Origin: UBA9554 sp038205135
GTDB taxonomy: Bacteria > Pseudomonadota > Alphaproteobacteria > Rhodobacterales > Rhodobacteraceae
Direction: 5' to 3'
Length of the DNA stretch: 8,090 nucleotides
NCBI GenBank assembly: GCA_038205135.1
Contig: JBBRCF010000146.1
Span: 1 to 8,090, forward strand
Shown here: positions 1 to 5,294 of the stretch, piece after piece
Layout: every line of letters starts with the position of its first letter
Numbering within the stretch: position 1 is the stretch's first letter
Translations under genes and position numbers: made by a program
The notes under the pieces: generated by a model
Database searches by the model: none
Told to the model about the DNA's origin: nothing
Seen by the model: only the letters and a program-made list of their open reading frames with translations

Positions 1-109
1 GAAATGGCTCCGCCTGAAAGGTAGAAACCAGTTGCCAAAAGTCATCGAAGGAACCAAATTCAACGACGGCGTCGAAGTGACAGACGACGCCAAAATACGC
101 GCCGCCTGA
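1..109 (+). CDS. IS256-family (mutator-type) transposase, C-terminal fragment
   Basis: Only the last 35 codons are in view (frame starting at base 2, TGA at 107-109). The peptide begins KWLRLKGRNQLPKVIEG and continues with a K-F-N-D-G-V-E-V block, ending in Ala-Ala. A W-x-x-L-x-G...LP-x-V-I-x-G-x-x-F-x-D-G-[IV]-E-V ending is typical of IS256-family DDE transposases, which cut and paste the element using terminal inverted repeats. The catalytic DDE residues lie upstream of the window and cannot be checked, so it is unknown whether the enzyme is intact. The call comes from memory of the family's C-terminal pattern, not from a search. Confidence 0.7.
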   Translation, partial: KWLRLKGRNQLPKVIEGTKFNDGVEVTDDAKIRAA

Positions 110-141
110 TGATGCGCGTCACCCAAATTCAAGCATAGCTC
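1..141 (+). mobile_element. Right-hand end of an IS256-family insertion sequence (partial)
   Basis: The window opens inside an insertion sequence. Its transposase reading frame stops at 107-109. The next ~32 bases (110-141) look like the terminal inverted-repeat end of the element, finishing near GTCACCCAAATTCAAGC followed by ATAGCTC. The boundary is placed at about 141 because the neighbouring amidase loses homology exactly there: its reading frame runs ...G-F-S-A-D-G and then meets a TGA made partly from the element's end. The eight or nine bases after the junction, about 142-150, would be the target-site duplication, but the other end lies outside the window and cannot be compared. The family call rests on the transposase C-terminus. 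The exact boundary could be off by one or two bases. Confidence 0.65.
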
Positions 142-1420
142 ACCCATCGGCGCTGAATCCTGCACAGATCGAGGCCGCAGGCTGGCCGGTCAGGTTGAAC
201 GGATAAGTATAGGCGACCCACCCGATCGGGTCGTCATCTGGCCAGTATTCGGGCGCATTCTGCCCAACTGCAAAGGCTGTGCAAGGCAAGGTCGGGCTGA
301 CCAGAAGGTCATAGTCTTCGAAGAAGAGCCGCAGCCGCTCGCGCAAGGCATAGCGCTCGAAGACCTTCGCATAGTAGTCCATCATGTTCTGCGAAAGCGC
401 AGGACGAAGCATCGTCAGCACCGCCGGATCGATAAGCTCGGGTGCGGATTGCACAATGGCGTTCAGCCGGGTGCCTGCCCCCGCATAGAATTCCGCCCGC
501 CAAAGGTCCAATGGGTCGTCCAAAACGTGATCGACCAGTTCGACCCGATGGCCCAGGCCTTCAAGGGCACCAGCGGCAGCATCTGCCAGCTCAAGCACCG
601 CTTTTGTGGGCTTTGCATAGCCCAGCGTCGGGGAATAGGCGATCCGAAGCGGCCTTTCGGGTGTTTTGAACGTCGAGAAGGAAGGAACCCGTTCCGCAAT
701 GGAAAAGGGGTCACGGGCGTCGTAGCCCGCAAGTGTTTCCAGGACCAGCGCCGCATCGGCAACGGTTCGCGACAGCGGACCGACATGAGCCAGGGTGGGC
801 GTTGCGGAAACGGGGTGCACGGGCACGCGGCCGAAGTTTGCCTTGACACCGAAGATGCCGGTCAGTGCTGCGGGAATGCGTATTGATCCGCCGCCGTCGG
901 TCCCGATTGCATAGGGGACGATCCCGGCTGCGACCATGGCGGCTGCTCCACAACTGGATCCGCCTGCTGTAAGGTCGGTATTCCAGGGGTTTCGGGTGAT
1001 CCCGGTAAGCGGGCTGTCACCGACGCCCTTGCAGCCAAATTCGCTGGTCGTGGACTTGCCGAGAAGGACAGCTCCCGCCGCGCGAAGCCGTGCAACGGAT
1101 GGGGCATCCATTGGAATTGGCGCGTCTGAAGTCGTGCGAGAGCCGAAGCGTTGCGGCAGGCCCCTTTGGGCGATCAGATCCTTGATCGACGTCGGTATCC
1201 CATCGAGCAGCGAAAGCCTTGTCCCGTTCAATTGCCGTTCCGTAGCAGCCTTTGCATCACGCCGCGCGCCTTCAAGGTCGAGCAGGGCGAAGGTGTTAAG
1301 CACCGGCTCCAGACGCGAGAGCTGTGCAAGCGTGTCGTCAAGCAGTTCAATGGGCGAAAAGGATTTGGCGTCCAAGCCGGACGACAACTCTGAGATGGTC
1401 TGGAACGCAAATTCGGCCAT
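140..1420 (-). CDS. Amidase-signature family amidase, 3' end truncated by IS insertion
   Basis: This gene encodes 426 residues of an amidase-signature hydrolase, probably cytoplasmic, which cleaves a C-N amide bond with a Ser-cisSer-Lys triad. All three residues are visible: Lys80 in LDGIPTSIKD, Ser155/Ser156 in AGGSSCGA and nucleophile Ser179 in GTDGGGSIR. The ATG at 1418-1420 overlaps the TGA of the upstream amidase by one base (TGATG on the minus strand), so translation is probably coupled. The oddity is the C-terminus. Family members normally continue after the G-F-x-A-D-G block with L-P-x-G-L-x and about 40 more residues, as the neighbouring amidase does. Here the frame stops immediately after that Gly, at the edge of the IS256-type element, whose last bases form the TGA (140-142). 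The product has probably lost its final ~40 residues and may be unstable or inactive. The substrate cannot be predicted. Confidence 0.88.
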   Translation of the reverse strand: MAEFAFQTISELSSGLDAKSFSPIELLDDTLAQLSRLEPVLNTFALLDLEGARRDAKAATERQLNGTRLSLLDGIPTSIKDLIAQRGLPQRFGSRTTSDAPIPMDAPSVARLRAAGAVLLGKSTTSEFGCKGVGDSPLTGITRNPWNTDLTAGGSSCGAAAMVAAGIVPYAIGTDGGGSIRIPAALTGIFGVKANFGRVPVHPVSATPTLAHVGPLSRTVADAALVLETLAGYDARDPFSIAERVPSFSTFKTPERPLRIAYSPTLGYAKPTKAVLELADAAAGALEGLGHRVELVDHVLDDPLDLWRAEFYAGAGTRLNAIVQSAPELIDPAVLTMLRPALSQNMMDYYAKVFERYALRERLRLFFEDYDLLVSPTLPCTAFAVGQNAPEYWPDDDPIGWVAYTYPFNLTGQPAASICAGFSADG

Positions 1421-2808
1421 CAGATCGCCACGCCCGTTGCGCCGGGCCGCAGGCCCGAAGCTTTCTGACAGGCGGCCGCGAAGCCCGCGAGCCGGGCGTC
1501 ATCCAAACTGGCCACGGCCAACATCAGACCCAACGGCAATCCGTCCGCACGAAAGCCGCCAGAAACCGAGATGAACGGAAGATCGAGCAGATTGCCGAAG
1601 TTGCTATAGGTGCCAAGCGTGGCGTTTTGAGCAATGTTGTCCGCCAGCATCGCCTCTACCGTGACGGTCGTGGGCGTCGCAAGGAAGGCAAAGTCCCGGA
1701 ACAATTCCGTGGCCTTTTGCCTGACGCCAAGCATCCAGTATGCGCTGCGGAACAGGTCTTTGGCCGTATACTTGTGGCCCCAGCTCAGGATCTCTCGGGT
1801 TGCCGGGAAGACCTCGTCCGCGGGATCTTCGAGGAAGGGCTCAAGATTTGCTGTGCGCTGGGCGATGAAGGGGCCCTCGTACAGCATCCGTGCCGCGGCG
1901 AGGAAGTCTGTGATGTCGGCCGGAACGGGGGGTCCGCCAAGCGATGTCAGCAAGCACACGCTTTTGTCGAAAAGCCGCTTAGCCTCGGCATCGCCAAAGA
2001 ACATATGCGAGCCTGCATCGGGAACCGCAAATCGCAACCTGATGGGGAGATCGGATAAGGCAAGGCAGTAGCTGCGCGCTTCGGGTTTCGAAAACGGAGC
2101 ACCGGGATCGTATCCGAGGATAACCTTCGTTGCGGTCACCGCATCCTCTAGCGTCAGCGTCAGGACCGAGTTTGTCTTGACCAGGCCCGCGACCGTCGGA
2201 CTGCCGGTGTTCGATACGAGGCCAGGCGTCGGCTTGAAGCCAACGATGTTGTTGAACGCTGCAGGCACGCGACCTGACCCAGCCGCGTCTCCGCCCAGTG
2301 CAAAGCTGACAAGCCCCGATGCCAAGGCAACACCGTGCCCTGAGGTCGATCCTCCGGAAATGTCGTCGGGATCGAAAACGCAGCGCGGGATGCCAAAGTC
2401 TGCGCGCGTTCCGTTCAGCCCGACGCCAAACTGATCCATGTTGTTCTTCCCGACGGGCAGCGCCCCCGCATCGACAAGGCGCTGGACGATGTAGGTCGTC
2501 TCGGTCGCCGTGCGTGCAGGGGCGCGGCAGCCGCTTATGGTCTGCATTCCCTTGAGATCCAGGTTGTCATTTAGGCCGGACGGGATGCCACAATGCGGCT
2601 TTGACAACATGTCGGCGCGGCTCATCGCCCTTGCATCGACCAGAACACTTTTCCTGCTTCGAAGGCTTGTCCTCACTGCAGACTGACCGCGCGCTTCAAT
2701 CCGGTCAAAGACGCTGGCGATCACTGTTTCGGGCGAACCGCCTTCGGCGTAGAACGCGCGCAAGGTCGGTATTTCAAGGCTCCCGCCACTGGGGTCCCAT
2801 TGCGTCAT
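1420..2808 (-). CDS. Amidase-signature protein, allophanate-hydrolase-like, catalytic Lys replaced by Asn
   Basis: This gene encodes 462 residues resembling the amidase domain of allophanate hydrolase (AtzF/DUR1,2 type). The clearest match is the stretch FALGGDAAGSGRVPAAFNNI, followed by VGFKPTPG. It lacks the extra C-terminal domain of full-length allophanate hydrolases. The ATG at 2806-2808 is preferred over an in-frame TTG at 2842-2844: GGAG lies 11 nt upstream, and it puts the active-site residues at canonical positions, cis-Ser154 (SGGSTSG) and nucleophile Ser178 (AAGSGR). The catalytic Lys expected in the GIP-x-x-x-K-D-N block is Asn80 (GIPSGLNDN; codon AAT, bases 2569-2571). The usual S-G-S after the Gly-Ser loop is also S-G-H. 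As read, the protein is probably not a normal amide hydrolase. It could be a pseudoenzyme partner of the downstream amidase, a decaying gene or a diverged activity. It is the first gene of the pair and overlaps the next by one base. Confidence 0.85.
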   Translation of the reverse strand: MTQWDPSGGSLEIPTLRAFYAEGGSPETVIASVFDRIEARGQSAVRTSLRSRKSVLVDARAMSRADMLSKPHCGIPSGLNDNLDLKGMQTISGCRAPARTATETTYIVQRLVDAGALPVGKNNMDQFGVGLNGTRADFGIPRCVFDPDDISGGSTSGHGVALASGLVSFALGGDAAGSGRVPAAFNNIVGFKPTPGLVSNTGSPTVAGLVKTNSVLTLTLEDAVTATKVILGYDPGAPFSKPEARSYCLALSDLPIRLRFAVPDAGSHMFFGDAEAKRLFDKSVCLLTSLGGPPVPADITDFLAAARMLYEGPFIAQRTANLEPFLEDPADEVFPATREILSWGHKYTAKDLFRSAYWMLGVRQKATELFRDFAFLATPTTVTVEAMLADNIAQNATLGTYSNFGNLLDLPFISVSGGFRADGLPLGLMLAVASLDDARLAGFAAACQKASGLRPGATGVAI

Positions 2809-2991
2809 TGTGAGCGCCACTCCAAAATCGATGTGGAAGCCCAAACCGTTTGGTGCCTTTGCCGGTTAAATGCAAGCTTTGACGGGCCGATCAAGCTCCA
2901 CAGCCAGCCAGACCGTCTGGTGCACAGAAACTCGTCGTTTCATCGAAGAGTCCTCATGCAAAGCATGTTTTTTACGCGTCGCGCGCATTCC
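2809..2991. other. Intergenic region upstream of the amidase pair
   Basis: These 183 bases lie between the amidase start and the stop of the second VOC gene, both on the minus strand, so the amidase promoter is expected here. I see no convincing -35/-10 pair. Contents worth noting are a possible 25-codon minus-strand ORF (2866-2943) and a short inverted repeat with AACCG/CGGTT arms (about 2845-2867) that could be an operator but is weak. Confidence 0.4.
2866..2943 (-). CDS. Possible small ORF (25 aa) upstream of the amidases
   Basis: An ATG at 2941-2943 is preceded by GAGG eight bases upstream and opens a 25-codon frame reading MKRRVSVHQTVWLAVELDRP and then VKACI, ending in TAA at 2866-2868. 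It lies 57 bases before the amidase ATG on the same strand. It could be a leader peptide, the surviving 5' end of a lost gene, or chance. I recognise no family. A Shine-Dalgarno at good spacing is the only positive evidence. Confidence 0.2.
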   Translation of the reverse strand: MKRRVSVHQTVWLAVELDRPVKACI

Positions 2992-3426
2992 TTACGATGC
3001 ATGAGCAAGAAGCGAGATCCGGCTTGATTTGTCGCACCTGTAGCGAACGGCGGTAAGGTCCAAAAAGCTGCCCCACTCCCGATGTGACAGAACGTTCAGC
3101 AGCTTGCCGGACGGATCGCGCAGGAAGAACCGGCGCACGCCCCAGGGCTCGTCCGTCAGGTCATACGCGATGGGAACCCCGTCGGCCTTGGCCCGCCGAT
3201 AAATGGCGTCGACGTCATCGACTTCCATCGACAGGTCCGGAACCGGGGCCCCGGACCCGCCGTCCGAGGCAAGGCTCAGCTGCACCGACATGGAGGCGCC
3301 CGAAGACAGGGTCACGATCCAGCCAAGATCCATCGCGACCTCCAGATCAAACAGCGTATGATAGAACTGGCGCAGCCCGGCGACATCCGCGGTGCCGATG
3401 TCGGCCACGATACGAAGAACGGTCAT
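2992..3426 (-). CDS. VOC superfamily (glyoxalase/bleomycin-resistance-like) protein
   Basis: This gene encodes 144 residues of a single vicinal-oxygen-chelate fold protein. Visible landmarks are the opening beta strand and helix (IVADIGTADVAGLRQFYHTL, residues 7-26), the middle strand ending MEVDDVDAIYRRAKADGVP (about 67-85) and the closing strand FFLRDPSGKLLNVLSH (100-115). The 29 residues after LSH are polar and longer than most family members need. The ATG at 3424-3426 has GGGAAG 6-7 bases upstream; longer in-frame starts inside the preceding gene lack this and add no homology. It is the second gene of a two-gene unit, 40 bp after the first VOC gene. VOC proteins include glyoxalase I, ring-cleavage dioxygenases and antibiotic-binding proteins. 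The substrate and metal cannot be told from this sequence. Confidence 0.82.
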   Translation of the reverse strand: MTVLRIVADIGTADVAGLRQFYHTLFDLEVAMDLGWIVTLSSGASMSVQLSLASDGGSGAPVPDLSMEVDDVDAIYRRAKADGVPIAYDLTDEPWGVRRFFLRDPSGKLLNVLSHREWGSFLDLTAVRYRCDKSSRISLLAHAS

Positions 3427-3466
3427 GGATACTTCCCAATCGGTTGGCGGGCATCGGGCAAGGCCT

Positions 3467-3874
3467 TCATGCCTGTTCCGCTTTCGGCCAATAGGTGCCA
3501 AAGCACCAAAGATTGCCTTCCGGATCGCGGCAAGTGAACTCGCGGCTGCCATGGTCGCGGTCAACCAGCCCTTCCTCGATCACGACGCCGGATGCGTCCA
3601 CCCGTTCGTGCAGCGCGTCGACATCATCCACAGCGAGGTAGAGCGACTTGCCCCCGTCCTGCCCGGGGCCGCCGACAAGGGCGCCATAAGCATCGTCGCG
3701 CACGGCACCGAGCATGATCATCGCTGACCCGAGGGCCAGTTCGGCATGGGCGACCGGGCCCTCCGCCGGATGGCGGGCATGGACCGTTAAGCCAACGGTG
3801 TCGCAAAGCCATGCCAGAATGGCGGCGGGGTCGCGGTAGCGGAAGGTCGGGTAGATACGGGGGGCCTCAAGCAT
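3467..3874 (-). CDS. VOC superfamily (glyoxalase-like) protein
   Basis: This gene encodes 135 residues of a VOC-fold protein of the kind often annotated as a glyoxalase or PhnB-like protein. It opens with the typical YPTFRYRDPAAILAWLCDTV (residues 8-27), followed by VHARHP and AHAELALGSAMIMLGAV (42-58). A central SLYLAVDDVDALHERV segment follows (77-92), and it ends REFTCRDPEGNLWCFGTYWP (111-130), a near-canonical family C-terminus. The start ATG (3872-3874) follows a strong AGGAG six bases upstream. It is the first gene of a two-gene minus-strand unit with the second VOC gene. Proteins of this form are usually small cytoplasmic dimers; the real substrate is unknown. The promoter should lie in 3875-3974. 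A weak candidate there is GTGACG, 18 bases, then TAGCAT on the minus strand. Confidence 0.87.
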   Translation of the reverse strand: MLEAPRIYPTFRYRDPAAILAWLCDTVGLTVHARHPAEGPVAHAELALGSAMIMLGAVRDDAYGALVGGPGQDGGKSLYLAVDDVDALHERVDASGVVIEEGLVDRDHGSREFTCRDPEGNLWCFGTYWPKAEQA

Positions 3875-3974
3875 GGCGGTCTCCTGTCGTGGGCGTATGC
3901 TACAGCTTAACCCGGGTGCCCGTCACTGGTATCGTCGTTTTCTGTTTCGCATTCTGAAGCCCCGTCCGGAAAGA

Positions 3975-4262
3975 TCATCGTCCAGTTGTCTCACCCGCGA
4001 AGGTGTTGAAGTCGCGCATCAGATGCGCCTGATCGCAATAGCCGCACGCGGCCGGGATCCCGGCCCAGTCGGGTCGCGGCGCGATCCGTGCAAGGTCGAT
4101 CGCATGCTGGAAGCGCGCAACCCGTGCCAACCGCTGCGGCGTCATCCCGACAGCATCGCGGGCATGGGCGGCCATTCGCCTTCGGATCGATGGCCTGGCC
4201 AAGCAGGCACCGTTCCAAGAAAGCTACCGCAATCCTCAGCCTTTCGGATCGCGTTGCGGGGT
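3975..4262 (-). pseudogene. AraC-family transcriptional regulator remnant (C-terminal DNA-binding part)
   Basis: The minus strand from about 4200 to 3975 encodes the second half of an AraC-type DNA-binding domain. It shows AVGMTPQRLARVARFQHAID, the second helix-turn-helix beginning WAGIPAACGYCDQAHLMRDF, and then NTFAGETTGR before a TGA (3975-3977). In another frame just upstream (about 4262-4190) the sequence reads DDPATRSERLRIAVAFLERC and then LLGQAIDP, resembling the linker that precedes the HTH domain. Between the two, a frame change and the absence of about 25 residues remove the first helix-turn-helix. The N-terminal ligand-binding domain is absent because SDR sequence begins at about 4265 on the other strand. 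Nothing here can make a full regulator. The linker assignment is less certain than the HTH assignment. A further frameshift near 3976, into a frame reading MIFPDGASECETEND and ending at a TAA near 3917, is possible. Confidence 0.65.
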
Positions 4263-4882
4263 CATCGAGTTTGGCGGTTGCGCAGGGCTGGCAGGTCGGG
4301 CTGTTTGCGCGATCAGAAGGCAAACTGGACACTCTCGCAGCCGAGCTTGGCGATAAAGCCTTGGCCTTGCCGCGCGACGTGACCGACCTCGACAACCTGA
4401 AGGCGGCAATTGCAACTTTTGTCGACAAGACGGGCGGGCTGAACGCGGCGTTCGCCAATTCCGGCATGGGGCGTTCGGCCGCCGGCACGGACGCGGGCGA
4501 CCCGGAGCAATGGGAGCAGATGATCGGCGTGAACGTTCTGGGCGTCCTCTGGACCGTCATGGCCGCAATGCCGTACCTGAAAAATCGGGTGGGGCATCTG
4601 CTGCTGACGGGGTCCGCCACCGGACAGCGGCACATCTCTGGGTCAGTTTGCGGCGCGTCGAAATGGTTCGTGCACGGCTATGGCGGCAACCTGTCCGAAG
4701 AATTGAAGGCGTTCGGAGGCCGCCGCACGATCATCGCCCCCGGCATGGTCAACACGGCGATCTTCGAAACGCCCAAGCCGGACAAGTTGCTGGCCGAAGA
4801 CGTCGCCCGAGCTGTGCTTTTCGCGCTCGAGGCCGACCCGCGCCGCGCCGTGAACGAGGTTTTTCTGATGCCGACACAGTGA
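4262..4882 (+). pseudogene. Short-chain dehydrogenase/reductase (SDR), 5'-truncated, catalytic Tyr replaced by Cys
   Basis: From about 4274 the plus strand reads as an NAD(P)-dependent SDR oxidoreductase: AVAQGWQVGLFARSEGKLDT, an acidic cofactor-pocket stretch ALPRDVTDLD, FANSGMG (the NAG-type motif), GVNVLGVLW, catalytic-Ser strand LLTGSATG, APGMVNT, and a typical C-terminus VNEVFLMPTQ with TGA at 4880-4882. The N-terminal ~20 residues that should carry the Gly-rich T-G-x-x-x-G-I-G cofactor loop are absent; upstream sequence in this frame is antisense to the AraC remnant. In-frame starts at 4088 (GTG) and 4190 (ATG) exist but lack a good ribosome site and would add unrelated residues. The Y-x-x-x-K motif reads C-G-A-S-K (Cys codon TGC at 4649-4651, Lys at 4661-4663). 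The frame is otherwise open to the end, so decay is probably recent. Without the Rossmann loop and Tyr it should be inactive as an SDR. Confidence 0.8.
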
Positions 4883-5198
4883 AACTCGTTTCGGACTGAT
4901 GCGTTGTTTTCCTGCTGTTGCGTCATGATGGGCTTATCCGGTCCACCGAACGCCGATGCCTGTCACATGGATTTTCCAGAACCGGGCGCCGGGTGAACCT
5001 GGCACCCGGTCTGGCGTCCTTGTGCAGCGTGTCAGTGACGATCAAATGTGTTTCCCTCGGCGTTTCGTTGAAACCCGGTGGTTTAGGGTTTCGTCCGCGA
5101 CACTTTGGATGGCGGTGCTGCAGCCGGCGATGGGGCGGCTTGGCGCAGTTCCGGCGGCCATAACCTGCCGACCCACCTGCGCTCCAATGGCGCATGGC

Positions 5199-5224
5199 GG
5201 AACGAATGTCGGACCCGGCCGGTT
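5199..5224 (+). promoter_or_regulatory. Possible ECF-sigma-type promoter before the secreted-protein gene
   Basis: GGAAC (5199-5203), 17 bases, then GGTT (5221-5224) resembles the GGAAC-N16/17-CGTT general-stress promoter of alphaproteobacterial EcfG sigma factors, with one mismatch in the -10 element. It would give a leader of roughly 60 bases before the ATG at 5295. Many Rhodobacterales lack EcfG, and such short motifs arise by chance, so this is a weak call. Confidence 0.2.
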
Positions 5225-5236
5225 GTTTGAATGTGG

Positions 5237-5252
5237 GTCCACTGGGGTGGAC
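5237..5252 (+). promoter_or_regulatory. Inverted repeat in the probable 5' leader of the secreted-protein gene
   Basis: GTCCAC and GTGGAC form perfect 6-bp arms around a TGGG loop, ending about 32 bases before the Shine-Dalgarno GGAG (5285-5288). It could be a repressor site or an mRNA hairpin. No regulator can be named. Confidence 0.25.
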
Positions 5253-5294
5253 ACCCCCAAGACCAAGCACATCCCAATCAATCTGGAGACTAAA

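Larger units (their letters stand above)
4883..5294. other. Intergenic region with hairpins, leader of the secreted-protein gene
   Basis: These 412 bases contain no convincing gene. A plus-strand frame is open from 4956 into the next gene, but it has no Shine-Dalgarno and no recognisable protein character, and the downstream signal peptide fixes the real start at 5295. Three inverted repeats stand out: CCGGGTG/CACCCGG (4989-5009, 7-nt loop), GAAACCC/GGGTTTC (5070-5092, 9-nt loop) and GTCCAC/GTGGAC (5237-5252, 4-nt loop). None is followed by a clear T-run. Confidence 0.5.

Noticed and set aside
2809..2844. TTG start at 2844 for the upstream amidase, adding 12 residues
   Set aside because: The ATG at 2808 has a Shine-Dalgarno-like GGAG upstream and puts the active-site positions at the usual numbers (80/154/178), matching the neighbour's 80/155/179.
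2955..2973. CATGC-AAA-GCATG hairpin followed by six T on the plus strand, resembling a terminator
   Set aside because: The stem is only five pairs with a three-base loop, and no plus-strand gene lies upstream of it. The genes on both sides run on the minus strand, where the tail would be A-rich.
4050..4065. Perfect 16-bp palindrome GGCCGGGATCCCGGCC
   Set aside because: It lies inside the AraC remnant's coding sequence (Ala-Gly-Ile-Pro-Ala), where GC-rich codons readily produce such symmetry. Nothing else suggests a regulatory site.
4088..4262. N-terminal extension of the SDR reading frame from GTG 4088 or ATG 4190
   Set aside because: The added residues are antisense to the AraC remnant, resemble no SDR N-terminus and lack a good ribosome site.
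4956..5294. Plus-strand in-frame extension upstream of the secreted-protein ATG
   Set aside because: A clear signal peptide and a well-spaced GGAG identify 5295 as the start; the upstream residues have no family character.
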